A stretch of 64,000 nucleotides of DNA. Source: Rhizobacter sp. OV335 (GTDB lineage Bacteria > Pseudomonadota > Gammaproteobacteria > Burkholderiales > Burkholderiaceae_C). The stretch lies in contig NZ_FRCQ01000013.1 of NCBI RefSeq assembly GCF_900142965.1, positions 110,308 through 174,307 of the forward strand, given 5' to 3'. The notes beneath the pieces were generated by a model. That model made no database searches, had not been told where the DNA came from, and saw only the letters and a program-made list of their open reading frames with translations. Positions 38,463 to 47,704 of the stretch are shown here, one piece after another. Position 1 is the stretch's first letter, and each line of letters opens with the position of its first letter. The position numbers and the translations under genes were made by a program.

Positions 38463-39370
38463 GCGTCGGCTCCGCTGGGGGTGCCGGTGCGTGCGTGGCG
38501 GCGTGCGAGGCGCATCACGCCCGACACGCTGGCGGCCAGCAGCCCGGCTGCGGACAGGCCCAGCACCAGCATCCGGCTGATCTCGTCGAACGGGCTGCGG
38601 CGGTCGAACAGCCAGTGCGTGAGCCCGGCGACGAGCAGCGCGTTCAGCCCGAGGGCCACCGCGCTGAGCCCGTAGATGTCGAACAGGCGCTGGTTGGACA
38701 ACACCACCGCGGCGACGCCCAGCACTGCCAGCGCCAGCGCGTAGTGCGCGCCGCTGCGGTCGCCGAACACCGCGCTGGCGCCGCTGATGCAGATCATCGC
38801 GACCGCGAGCGTCACCGCGGTGCGCTCACCCCATTCACCGCCGCCGGTGAAGCGCTGCCACGCCGGGTGCAGCGCGGCCACCAGCGTGATCGCCGCGCTC
38901 CAGCCGATCAGGTGCGCCGGCAGGTCCTGCGGCTCGATGCGCCAGCGGTGGCCGGTGTGCGCGACGATCCACAGCGAGATGCCGCTCATCGCGACCAGCG
39001 CGAACGGGGCCCACAGCACGTCGCTGCGCGCGCCCAGGCACAGCGGCAGCGCGAGCGCGGCCCACAGCGCGAACAGCTGCCAGGCATCGGCGCCGGTCTG
39101 GTAGGTCTGGCCGAAGAACGCGAACAGGCCGCCGATCGCGAGCAGCGCCAGCAGCCCCAGCGGCGCGCGCAGCGTGGGCCGCCACAGCGCGCCGGCGCAC
39201 ATCACGACCACGCAGGCCTGCAGCAAGGCGAAGCGGCCGGTGCGACCCAGCTCGTCCCAGTTGGCGGCGACCCAGAAGATCAGGCCCAGCCCGCCGAGCG
39301 CCGCGGCCAGCACGGCGATGCCCTGCGGCAGGCGCTGCGAGAGCGCGGGGGGTTCATCGTGCAGGTCCAT
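38459..39370 (-). CDS. DUF2157 membrane protein
   Basis: The 303-residue protein starts MDLHDEPPALSQRLPQGIAV, and its first part (GLIFWVAANWDELGRTGRFALLQ) is characteristic of DUF2157. It has eight or more hydrophobic segments. The pairing with a DUF4401/GDYXXLXY protein downstream is a recurrent arrangement in proteobacteria; no biochemical role is known. Confidence 0.85.
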   Translation of the reverse strand: MDLHDEPPALSQRLPQGIAVLAAALGGLGLIFWVAANWDELGRTGRFALLQACVVVMCAGALWRPTLRAPLGLLALLAIGGLFAFFGQTYQTGADAWQLFALWAALALPLCLGARSDVLWAPFALVAMSGISLWIVAHTGHRWRIEPQDLPAHLIGWSAAITLVAALHPAWQRFTGGGEWGERTAVTLAVAMICISGASAVFGDRSGAHYALALAVLGVAAVVLSNQRLFDIYGLSAVALGLNALLVAGLTHWLFDRRSPFDEISRMLVLGLSAAGLLAASVSGVMRLARRHARTGTPSGADA

Positions 39371-39482
39371 GGCTCCTCCGGGATGTGGGGGCGATGGTAG
39401 CGATGTGCCGTGATGCCTGGTGCCGCTGCGTGCACGCAGTGCCGCGGGCCGGCACTGTCGGGAGCGTGTTCCGATACCGCTG

Positions 39483-39956
39483 TCAGTCCGATGACGCCAG
39501 GTTGTCCGTCACCCGCTGCAGCAGCGCCTGCAACTGCCGCTGTTCGGCCGCGCTGAACCCCGACACCGCGCGCGCCGTCAGCTTGCGCGCCTGCTGCTGC
39601 AGCGTGCGCAGCACCGCCTGGCCGTCCGCCGTCAGCGACAGCGCGACGCTGCGCCGGTCGGCCGCGTCGGCCTGCGCATCGAGCAGGCCGCGCTCGCGCA
39701 GGCCCTTGATCAGCCGGGCCAGCTGCGCCTTGTCGCGCCCGCTGTGCTGCGCCAGGTCGCTCTGCGTCGTGCCGGGGTGGCGGCCGAAGTAGCCGAGCAC
39801 CTTGCTCTCCATGTGCGTGATGTCGTGCGGCCCGTCGCGCAGCACCTGGTACTGCTGGCCGCGGTATTGGTGCATCACCGTGTGGATCAGCTCCAGCACG
39901 TCGTCTTCCACGCGGGCTTTGCCCTGATGGTTGACATTGTCATCTTGTTTGCCCAT
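39483..39956 (-). CDS. MarR-family transcriptional regulator
   Basis: From the ATG complementary to 39954-39956 it has 157 residues, MGKQDDNVNHQGKARVEDDV. The winged-helix region is TTQSDLAQHSGRDKAQLARLIKGLRERGLL with wing DAADRRSVALSLTADGQAVL. It is divergent from the siderophore-interacting protein gene, which it probably regulates. A longer frame to 40010 would run through the divergent promoter and is not used. Confidence 0.88.
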   Translation of the reverse strand: MGKQDDNVNHQGKARVEDDVLELIHTVMHQYRGQQYQVLRDGPHDITHMESKVLGYFGRHPGTTQSDLAQHSGRDKAQLARLIKGLRERGLLDAQADAADRRSVALSLTADGQAVLRTLQQQARKLTARAVSGFSAAEQRQLQALLQRVTDNLASSD

Positions 39957-39978
39957 GATGGGGGATATTGTCAACCAT
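39927..39978. promoter_or_regulatory. Candidate MarR operator pair
   Basis: ATGGTTGACA (39927-39936) and its exact complement TGTCAACCAT (39969-39978) flank the marR start, and the left copy extends into the 11-bp palindrome TGACATTGTCA (39932-39942). The left copy lies inside the first codons of marR. Sites like this in a marR divergon are usually autoregulatory; binding is not shown. Confidence 0.5.
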
Positions 39979-39994
39979 TTCGGAAGCGGCTCCC

Positions 39995-40732
39995 ATGACG
40001 GCAGAAACATCCACCCGGCGCGTGCAGCGCATCCAGCATGAGATCAAGAGGCGCGAGCTGCGCATCGTGCGCGTCGAGGCCACCAGCCCCGGCTTCCGGC
40101 GCATCGTGGTGGCCGGCGAGCCGATGGCGGGTTTCGTCAGCGCGTCGTTCGACGACCATGTGAAGCTCTTCATCGACACCGGCGATGGCGAACCGGTGCG
40201 CCGCGACTACACGCCGCGCCGCCACGATGCAGTTGCGGGCGAGCTGACGCTGGACTTCGCATTGCACGACGACGGCCCGGCGTCCGACTGGGCTGCGCGT
40301 GCGAAGCCCGGCGACGCGCTGATGGTGGCCGGCCCGCGCGGCTCCTTCATCATCCCGCTCGACTACGACTGGCACCTGCTGGTCGGTGACGCGAGTGCGC
40401 TGCCGGCGATCGAGCGCCGGCTGGAGGAATTGCCGGCCGGCACGCGCGCGATCGTGCTGTTGCAGCTCGATGAAGCAGACCGCCGGCCGCTCGCGAGCGC
40501 CGCCGAGCTGCAGGTACAGCATGTCGACAGCGATGACGCGCTGCTCGCCGCGGCGCGCGCACTCACGCTGCCGCCCGGCGAGGGCTACGCCTGGTGCGCC
40601 GGCGAGGCCGCGACGATGGCGGCGCTGCGCCGCGTGCTGGTCGACGAGAAGGGCCACGACCGCCACGCGATCCGCGCAGCCGCGTACTGGAAGCGCGGTG
40701 TGATCGCGCACCACGAGAACCTCGGCGACTGA
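39995..40732 (+). CDS. Siderophore-interacting protein (ferric-chelate reductase family)
   Basis: The 245-residue ViuB/SIP-family flavoprotein reduces ferric siderophores in the cytoplasm with NAD(P)H. FAD-binding motif RDYTPRR and the pyridine-nucleotide region GDASALPAIERRLEELPAGTR are present, as is the C-terminal AYWKRGVIAHHENLGD. ATG 39995 has GGAAGCGG upstream; a TTG at 39968 is less likely. It is paired with a divergent MarR regulator, so control may follow something other than, or besides, Fur. Confidence 0.9.
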   Translation: MTAETSTRRVQRIQHEIKRRELRIVRVEATSPGFRRIVVAGEPMAGFVSASFDDHVKLFIDTGDGEPVRRDYTPRRHDAVAGELTLDFALHDDGPASDWAARAKPGDALMVAGPRGSFIIPLDYDWHLLVGDASALPAIERRLEELPAGTRAIVLLQLDEADRRPLASAAELQVQHVDSDDALLAAARALTLPPGEGYAWCAGEAATMAALRRVLVDEKGHDRHAIRAAAYWKRGVIAHHENLGD

Positions 40733-40743
40733 AAGGAACTGCC

Positions 40744-41406
40744 ATGTCAAACCGAACCTTGCCGCTCGACGACCACCTGCTCGACTACGTCATCGCCCAT
40801 TCGGTGCGCGAGCACCCGGCACAGACCGCGCTTCGCGACGCGACGCGGCGCCACCCGCACGCGTCGATGCAGATCTCGCCCGAGCAGGGGCAGTTCATGT
40901 CGCTGCTGGTGCGCCTGATCGGCGCGCGCCGCGCGATCGAGATCGGCGTGTTCACCGGCTACAGCGCGTTGACGGTGGCGCTCGCGCTGCCCGATGACGG
41001 CCGGCTGCTCGCCTGCGACATCAGCGACGAGTACACCCGCGTCGGCCGGCCGTTCTGGCAGCAGGCGGGCGTGGCGCACAAGATCGACCTGCAGATCGCC
41101 CCGGCGTTGCAGACGCTGGATGCGCGGCTCGCGGCGGGCGAGGCCGGGCAGTACGACTTCGCGTTCATCGATGCCGACAAGCGCGGCTACGACGGCTACC
41201 TGGAGCGCTGCCTGCAGCTGCTGCGCCCGGGCGGGCTGATCGCGATCGACAACGTGCTGTGGGGCGGCGAGGTGGCGCACCCGGCCGCGGCGGGCACTGA
41301 CACCGCGGCGCTGCAGGCGCTGAACGACAAGCTGCACCGCGACGAGCGGGTGGATGTGTCGTTGCTGCCGATCGGCGACGGGCTCACGCTCGCGCGCAAG
41401 CGCTGA
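40744..41406 (+). CDS. O-methyltransferase (caffeoyl-CoA O-methyltransferase family)
   Basis: The 220-residue class I SAM-dependent methyltransferase has SAM-binding motif IEIGVFTGYSALTVALALP, DFAFIDADKRGYDGYLE and LLRPGGLIAIDNVLWGGEV, as in the Methyltransf_3 family. AAAGGAACTGCC precedes ATG 40744, 11 bp after the SIP gene. The substrate (a catechol-type compound in characterised members) is unknown here. Confidence 0.9.
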   Translation: MSNRTLPLDDHLLDYVIAHSVREHPAQTALRDATRRHPHASMQISPEQGQFMSLLVRLIGARRAIEIGVFTGYSALTVALALPDDGRLLACDISDEYTRVGRPFWQQAGVAHKIDLQIAPALQTLDARLAAGEAGQYDFAFIDADKRGYDGYLERCLQLLRPGGLIAIDNVLWGGEVAHPAAAGTDTAALQALNDKLHRDERVDVSLLPIGDGLTLARKR

Positions 41407-41409
41407 CCT

Positions 41410-43348
41410 TCATCGAGGCGCAGACGTCGCGGCCGAAGCAGGTGCGGCGGACGGGGGGCCGATGTACCGCGCCAGGAATGGCAGGATCGTGTCGTAGATT
41501 CGGCGACTGTCTTCCACGTAGAAGCCGTGCCCTGCGCCGAGCAGGGGCTTCCACTCGACGCTCTTGCCTTGGTCCAGCAATGCCGTGCGCATGTACTTGC
41601 CGTGGATGATCGGCACGCGCTCGTCGTCGGTTCCGTGGATCAGCAACACCGGCGCCTGGATGCGGTCGGCATGCTTCAGCGGGGAGACGCTGTCGAACTG
41701 CGCCTTGTCCTGCTTCACGCTGCCCACCATTTCACGTCTCCAACGACGGGCGTCCCAGTCGCCGTTGGCGTCGGAGCCGTCCGTCCGCATGTTCGCGATG
41801 TCGGAGACACCCGCAACGCTGATGCCGCACTTGTAGAGCGCGGGTGTTTTCACGAGGCCCCACAGTGCCGCATAACCGCCATAGCTTCCGCCCATGATGC
41901 AGATGCGCTGCGGGTCGACGGCGTGCTGGTCGATCAAGTACTGCACGCCGGCGGTGATGTCGTCCTGCATCGCCAGCCCCCACTGCCTGCGGCCGGCCAC
42001 CTCGAACTTCTTGCCGAAGCCGCTGGACCCTCGGAACTGGGGTTGGAACACCGCATACCCGTGCGCCGCGAGGATCTGCACTTCCCAGTCGAAGCCCCAA
42101 CGGTCACGGACGTTCGGTCCGCCATGGATCAGCACGACGAGCGGAGGCAGCGTTCCCGCCGTTGCAGACGGGGCGGGGCGGGTGAGGTAGGCGGGAATGC
42201 TCATGCCGTCCGCAGCGGGATAGCGCAAGGTTTCCATCGGCCGCATCGCGGCCGGATCGATCGCCGGATCGCGCTCGGCCACCTGCCACAGTTTTCGTTG
42301 TGCGGGGTCCAGCACCAGCCAACGCCCGAGGTCGATGTCGCTGTACGAATACACGAGGATCCGACCCTTGGGGTTGCCCGACAGCACGTTGATGTGATTG
42401 GGACGTGCCGCATCGATCGTCGCCTGCAGCCCGGCCCACACGGGGTCGAACCAGATCTGGACCGGCTTCAGGCCCTGAGCGACGACGCCACGGACGCTGG
42501 CGTTGCGGTCGATGTCCGGCAGCAGATCCTGGTTTTCGGCACCGACCATCAGATCCACCGTCTGGCGCGTCTTCAAGTCGTAGCGGAAGACGCCCCATGT
42601 ATCACGGCCATGGCGGGACGAGATGATGAGCGTGTCCTTGTCCTCGAAAGCGAGAGCGTTCCATCGGTCTTCGGTGAGAGGATGGGACTCAAGCAACTGC
42701 CAGGGCGCCTTGGCGTCGGGGCGGTACCAGTAGCTGAGGCGGGTGTCGTCCTCCCAGAACGAGCTCTTTCGCGTGATCGCGAAGCGCAAGGCGCCGGTAC
42801 CGTCATACGACGCCTCGATGAACTCCTCGTCGAGGCCGACGTCCTCACGCGTCGATTTGCCGGTGCGCGGATCCACCGTGTCGAGGTAGCCGCGGTAGCC
42901 GTCGCGGCCGGTCAGTACCCTTGCGGCCGGGCCGGCACGCGCATCCAGGCCCAGCCGTCGAACTTGGCAATGACGTTCCCCTGCAGGTCGATCGTGATCG
43001 AGCTGCCGTCGGACAAGCCGACGACGAGGAGCCCGTCGCCGATCCACATCACCCGATAGGGTTGCACGACGCGTCGGCCATACACGATGCGCGGTGGGAC
43101 CAGCAGATCGGCTCCAGCGTCTGCACGTCCAGCACAAACAGTCCCGTGTGCCCGCCGCCGTGGCCGATCGCGGCGAGCCGCTGGCTGTCAGGTGACAGCG
43201 ACATGCGGCTGAAGGTGTCCGGCGTCGTCATCTTGCTGACCACCGGATCACTGGACTTGTACTCGTCGTCGCCTGCCGTGGCGTGCAGAGCCGCCACGAA
43301 CAACACCGCGGGCAAGGCCCGGCGCACCGCTTCGCACCATCTCGTCAT
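41410..43348 (-). pseudogene. S9-family (prolyl oligopeptidase-like) peptidase broken by two frameshifts
   Basis: The N-terminal part starts at the ATG complementary to 43346-43348 with signal peptide MTRWCEAVRRALPAVLFVAA. It stays in frame to about 43118 (FVLDVQTL), continues one frame over (ADLLVPPRIVYGRRVVQPYR ... WAWMR) to about 42930, and then in the third frame (VLTGRDGYRGYLDTVDPRTG) to 41410. Each change equals the loss of one base. Joined length is about 645 aa, normal for the family, and the catalytic domain is intact (GGSYGGYAALWG, DDERVP, GAGHGF). It is either a recent pseudogene or carries sequencing errors. Confidence 0.82.
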
Positions 43349-43425
43349 GTCGTCCCCCGGTCGCGTCGCGACCACCTCCCTGGGGTCGGCATTGTCCACG
43401 AGCTCCGATGTACCGCGGCGCTCGA

Positions 43426-44532
43426 TCAGCCCCACACCTCCTGCGCCGTCTCCACCACCAGCCGCAGCTTCGCCCGCTGCGCCTCCACCGCGATGTCGTT
43501 GCCGTGCACCGTGCTGCTGAAGCCGCACTGCGGCGACAGGCACAGCTGGTCGAGCGGCACGTACTTCGCGGCCTCGTCGATGCGGCGTTTCAGCTCGTCT
43601 TTCGATTCCAGCTCGCCGAGCTTGGTCGTCACCAGCCCCAGCACCACCGTCTTGCCCTTCGGCAGGAAGCGCAGCGGCTTGAAGTCGCCGCTGCGCGCGT
43701 CGTCGTACTCCAGGAAGTACGCGTCGACGTCCATCTCCGACAGCAGCGCCTGCGCCACCGGCTCGTAGCCGCCCTGCGCAGCCCAGGTGCTCTTGAAGTT
43801 GCCGCGGCACAGGTGCACCGCGAGCGTCATGCCGGGCGGCTTCTGCGCGACCACGCGGTTGATGAAGCCGGCGTAGCGGTGCGGCAGCTCGTCGGGGTCG
43901 TCGCCGCGCTGGCGGGCCGCCTCGCGCATCTTGTCGTCGCACAGGTAGGCGAGGTTGGTGTCGTCCATCTGCACGTAGGTCGCGCCGGCGGCGGCCAGCG
44001 AGCGCAGCTCGTCGCCATAGGCGTTCGCGACGTCCTGGTAGAACGGCTCCAGGTCCGGGTAGTGCTCGCGGCTGATGCCGGCGCGCCCGCCGCGGAAGTG
44101 CAGCATCGTCGGCGACGGGATCGTCACCTTCGGCGTGCGCCGCGTCTGCGATTTCAGGTACTCGAAGTCGGCGCGCTGGATGTCCTTCACGTGGCGCACC
44201 TTGTCGATCACGCGCATCACCGGCGGGGCGAGTTCCTCCGTGCCGTCCGGCTTCTTCACCAGCATCGGGATGTCGGTCTTCACGCCGCCCAGCTGCTCCA
44301 GGAAATCGATGTGGAAGTAGGTGCGCCGGAACTCGCCGTCGGTGATGCTCTGCAGCCCCACGTCCTCCTGGAAGCGGACGATCTCGGTGATCGCCCGGTC
44401 TTCCACCGCGCGCAACTCGGCCGCGTTGATCTCCTTCAACCGGAAGCGCTCGCGAGCCTCCAGCAAGTACTTCGGCCGCAGGAAGCTGCCGACGTGATCG
44501 GCACGAAACGGAGCACTGGAACGCGAGGTCAT
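43426..44532 (-). CDS. Cobalamin-independent methionine synthase-like (MetE C-terminal family) protein
   Basis: The 368-residue protein corresponds to the MetE C-terminal barrel only. RADHVGSFLRPKYLLEAR, TDGEFRRTYFHIDFLEQLGG, VQMDDTNLAYL, HLCRGN and LSPQCGFSSTVHGN are seen; the His and two Cys match the zinc ligands. Full MetE is about 750 aa, so this is a core-type enzyme whose methyl donor and acceptor are unknown. It is divergent from the third importer operon. Confidence 0.85.
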   Translation of the reverse strand: MTSRSSAPFRADHVGSFLRPKYLLEARERFRLKEINAAELRAVEDRAITEIVRFQEDVGLQSITDGEFRRTYFHIDFLEQLGGVKTDIPMLVKKPDGTEELAPPVMRVIDKVRHVKDIQRADFEYLKSQTRRTPKVTIPSPTMLHFRGGRAGISREHYPDLEPFYQDVANAYGDELRSLAAAGATYVQMDDTNLAYLCDDKMREAARQRGDDPDELPHRYAGFINRVVAQKPPGMTLAVHLCRGNFKSTWAAQGGYEPVAQALLSEMDVDAYFLEYDDARSGDFKPLRFLPKGKTVVLGLVTTKLGELESKDELKRRIDEAAKYVPLDQLCLSPQCGFSSTVHGNDIAVEAQRAKLRLVVETAQEVWG

Positions 44533-44587
44533 GGACGTCTCCTGTGAGGGTTCACCGCGATGCGCGATGCCCCTGTTTCTGCTGCAA

Positions 44588-44636
44588 TGTTCTTATATAG
44601 AACACGGGTGCTGTATGCGAACCAGAATGCTAGCAT
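44588..44636. promoter_or_regulatory. Two palindromes in the divergent metE-like/importer intergenic region
   Basis: TGTTCT-TATAT-AGAACA (44588-44604) is a perfect interrupted palindrome, and ATGCTAGCAT (44627-44636) is a 10-bp palindrome. Both lie in the 156-bp gap between divergent genes, the first over an AT-rich TATAT core that could be a -10. They are plausible operators for an unidentified regulator. Confidence 0.45.
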
Positions 44637-44688
44637 CCGGCCCCGGATCCGCTGCATCATCCACCGCCTTCTATCCCGGAGACAACGC

Positions 44689-45873
44689 ATGCACAAGCGC
44701 ACCGCCCTGCGGCACCTCGCTGCGGCGGGGCTGGCCTCGAGCCTGCCCCTGGCTTTCTCGTCGGCCGCCGTGGCCCAGGCCAAGCCGTTCAAGATCGGCT
44801 TCATCCTCCCGATGACCGGGCAGTCGGCCTCCACCGGCCGGCAGATCGAGGCGGCCGCGAAGCTGTACCTGGCGCAGAACGGCGCCACGGTGGCCGGCCG
44901 CAAGATCGAGCTGATCATCAAGGACGATGGCGGCGTGGCCGACGCGACCCGCCGCATCGCGCAGGAGCTGGTGGTCAGCGACAAGGTCGACGTGCTGGCC
45001 GGCTTCGGGCTGACCCCGCTGGCCCTCGCGACGGCGCCGATCGCGACGCAGAGCAAGACGCCGATGGTCGTGACGGCCGCCGCCACGTCGATCGTCACCG
45101 AGCAGTCGCCCTACATCGTGCGCACCAGCTTCACGCTGCCGCAGGTCACGCTGGGCATCGCCGAATGGGCGAGCAAGAACCAGATCAAGCGGGCCGTGAC
45201 GATGGTGGCCGACTACGCGCCGGGCATCGACGCCGAGAAGACCTTCAAGGACCGCTTCAAGCTGAACGGCGGCGAGATCGTCGCCGAGATCCGCTCGCCG
45301 CTGCGCAACCCCGATTTCGCGCCCTTCCTGCAGAAGGTGCGCGACGCCAACCCCGATGCGGTGTTCGTTTTCCTGCCGTCCGGCCAGGGCGCGGCGTTCA
45401 TGAAGCAGTTCGCCGAGCGCGGGCTCGACAAATCGGGCATCCGCCTGATCTGCACCGGCGACGTGACCGATGACGACCAGCTCAACGACATGGGCGACGT
45501 CGCGCTCAACATCGTCAGCTCGCACCACTACTCCGCGTCGCACCCGTCGGCGCTCAACAAGAAGTTCGTCGAGGCCTTCCAGGCGGCCAACAAGTTCCGC
45601 CCGAACTTCATGGCGGTGGCCGGCTACGACGGCATGCGCGTGATCACGAAGGCGCTCGAAGCCACCAAGGGCGCGGGCGGCGGCGATGCGCTGCTGGCTG
45701 CCATGAAGGGCCAGGTCTTCGAGAGCCCGCGCGGGCCGGTGCTGATCGACGCGCAGACGCGCGACATCGTGCAGGACGTCTACATCCGCCGCGTTGCCCG
45801 CGTCAACGGCCAGCTCTTCAACGAGGAGTTCGAGGTGCAGAAGGCCGTGAAGGATCCGAACAAGACGAAGTAG
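44689..45873 (+). CDS. LIV-type ABC transporter substrate-binding protein (third system)
   Basis: The 394-residue Peripla_BP_6 receptor starts at ATG 44689 with CGGAGAC upstream, and has signal peptide MHKRTALRHLAAAGLASSLP...AVAQA, then FKIGFILPMTGQSASTG. An upstream in-frame ATG at 44560 would add 43 non-signal residues and cover the palindromes, so it is rejected. It heads a five-gene importer operon; the substrate is unknown. Confidence 0.92.
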   Translation: MHKRTALRHLAAAGLASSLPLAFSSAAVAQAKPFKIGFILPMTGQSASTGRQIEAAAKLYLAQNGATVAGRKIELIIKDDGGVADATRRIAQELVVSDKVDVLAGFGLTPLALATAPIATQSKTPMVVTAAATSIVTEQSPYIVRTSFTLPQVTLGIAEWASKNQIKRAVTMVADYAPGIDAEKTFKDRFKLNGGEIVAEIRSPLRNPDFAPFLQKVRDANPDAVFVFLPSGQGAAFMKQFAERGLDKSGIRLICTGDVTDDDQLNDMGDVALNIVSSHHYSASHPSALNKKFVEAFQAANKFRPNFMAVAGYDGMRVITKALEATKGAGGGDALLAAMKGQVFESPRGPVLIDAQTRDIVQDVYIRRVARVNGQLFNEEFEVQKAVKDPNKTK

Positions 45874-45875
45874 GC

Positions 45876-46736
45876 ATGCTGACGCTGCTGTTCGACGGCA
45901 TCGCCTACGGGATGCTGCTCTTCGTGCTGGCCGTCGGGCTGGCGGTCACGCTCGGGCTGATGAACTTCGTCAACCTGGCGCATGGCGCGTTCGCGATGGC
46001 CGGCGGCTACGTCACCGTGCTGTTGATGAACCGCCTCGGCGTGCCCTTCCTCGCGACGCTGCCGGCTGCCTTCATCCTGACCGCGCTGGCCGGCGCGCTG
46101 CTCGAACGCACGCTGTACCGGCCGATGTACGCGAAGCCGCACCTCGACCAGGTGCTGTTCTCGATCGGCCTGGTCTTCATGGCGGTCACCGCGGTCGACT
46201 GGTTGATCGGCTCGCAGCAGCAGATGATCCAGGTGCCGCCGTGGCTGCAGGGCCGCTTCGACTTCGCCGCGGTCGGCATCGGCAAGTACCGCTTGTTCCT
46301 CATCGTGCTGTGCGGCGTGCTGACGATTGCGCTGCAGGCGGTGCTGACGCGCACCCGCTTCGGCAGCCGGCTGCGCGCGGCGGTCGACGACGCGCGCGTC
46401 GCGCAGGGGCTGGGCATCAACACCAGCCAGGTGTTCCTGCTGACCTTCGCGGTCGGCTCGGGCCTGGCCGGGCTGGGCGGCGCGCTCGGCGCCGAGGTGC
46501 TGGGGCTGGACCCGAGCTTCCCGCTCAAGTTCATGATCTATTTCCTGATCGTCGTCTCGGTCGGCGGCACCACCACCATCACCGGCCCGCTGCTGGCCGC
46601 GCTGCTGCTGGGTATCGCCGACGTGTTCGGAAAGTACTACGTGCCCAAGCTCGGCGCCTTCATCGTCTACACGCTGATGATCGTGATCCTCACGCTGCGC
46701 CCGCAAGGCCTGTTCGGGCGGGGCGCGACCCGATGA
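45876..46736 (+). CDS. LIV-type ABC transporter permease (LivH-like, third system)
   Basis: The 286-residue permease (MLTLLFDGIAYGMLLFVLAVG) has LivH motif NFVNLAHGAFAMAGGY and contact loop SVGGTTTITGPLLAALLLG. It starts 2 bp after the binding-protein stop and overlaps the next permease by ATGA. Confidence 0.92.
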   Translation: MLTLLFDGIAYGMLLFVLAVGLAVTLGLMNFVNLAHGAFAMAGGYVTVLLMNRLGVPFLATLPAAFILTALAGALLERTLYRPMYAKPHLDQVLFSIGLVFMAVTAVDWLIGSQQQMIQVPPWLQGRFDFAAVGIGKYRLFLIVLCGVLTIALQAVLTRTRFGSRLRAAVDDARVAQGLGINTSQVFLLTFAVGSGLAGLGGALGAEVLGLDPSFPLKFMIYFLIVVSVGGTTTITGPLLAALLLGIADVFGKYYVPKLGAFIVYTLMIVILTLRPQGLFGRGATR

Positions 46737-47704
46737 GCTTGCGCGAAGGCGTGCGCGATTCACTGGCCGCCGCTTCGGCCTGGCGCTGGTGGGAGTTCGC
46801 GCTCGGGCTGGTCGCGCTGGGTTCCGGCGTGTTCGCCGGCGAGCATGCGCTGCTGCTCAACGAGATCGCGATCCTCGGGCTGTTCGCGATGTCGCTCGAC
46901 CTGGTGCTGGGCTATGCCGGCATCGTGTCGCTGGGCCATGCGGCGTTCTTCGGCTTCGGCGCCTACGCCGCGGCGTTGTTCGCGAAGCATGTGATGCCGG
47001 ACCCGCTGGTCGGCCTGGCGGTGGCGATCGTCGCGTCGGCGCTGCTCGGGGCCGTCAGCAGCCTGCTGATCCTGCGCGGCTCCGACCTGACGCGGCTGAT
47101 GGTGACGCTCGGCGTCGCATCGGTGCTGTACGAGCTCGCGAACAAGCTGGATGGGCTGACCGGCGGCACCGACGGCCTGCAGGGCGTCGTGATGGGGCCG
47201 CTGCTCGGGCGCTTCGAGTTCGACCTGTATGGCCGCACCGCGTACGCCTACAGCCTCGCGGTGCTGGTGATCGCGCTGCTGCTCGCGCGGCGCGTCGTGC
47301 ACTCGCCGTTCGGCGTATCGCTGAAGGCCTTGCGCGACAACCGGCTGCGCGCCACCAGCATCGGCCTGTCGGTGAATGCGCGCCTCGTGGCGGTCTACAC
47401 CTTCGCGGCGGCACTCGCCGGTGCGGCCGGCGCGCTGCTCGCGCAGACCAGCGGCTTCGCGTCGCTCGACGTGCTCGATTTCCACCGCAGCGCCGACGTG
47501 CTGCTGGTGCTGGTGATCGGCGGCACCGGCTACCTGTACGGCGGCATCTTCGGCGCGATCGCGTTCAAGCTGCTGCACGACCTGGTCTCGGCGTGGACGC
47601 CGCAGTACTGGCTGTTCTGGCTCGGGCTGTTCCTCGTCGTGCTGATGCTGGTCGGTCGCGATCGCTTCATCCGTCCGTGGACCTGGTGGAGGCCGAAGGC
47701 ATGA
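46733..47704 (+). CDS. LIV-type ABC transporter permease (LivM-like, third system)
   Basis: The 323-residue permease from ATG 46733 contains LGYAGIVSLGHAAFFGFGAY and GSDLTRLMVTLGVASVLYELANKLDGLTGG, both LivM features, and about nine hydrophobic segments. ATGA overlaps on both sides couple it to livH- and livG-type genes. The longer frame from 46241 is a shadow of the preceding permease. Confidence 0.92.
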   Translation: MSLREGVRDSLAAASAWRWWEFALGLVALGSGVFAGEHALLLNEIAILGLFAMSLDLVLGYAGIVSLGHAAFFGFGAYAAALFAKHVMPDPLVGLAVAIVASALLGAVSSLLILRGSDLTRLMVTLGVASVLYELANKLDGLTGGTDGLQGVVMGPLLGRFEFDLYGRTAYAYSLAVLVIALLLARRVVHSPFGVSLKALRDNRLRATSIGLSVNARLVAVYTFAAALAGAAGALLAQTSGFASLDVLDFHRSADVLLVLVIGGTGYLYGGIFGAIAFKLLHDLVSAWTPQYWLFWLGLFLVVLMLVGRDRFIRPWTWWRPKA

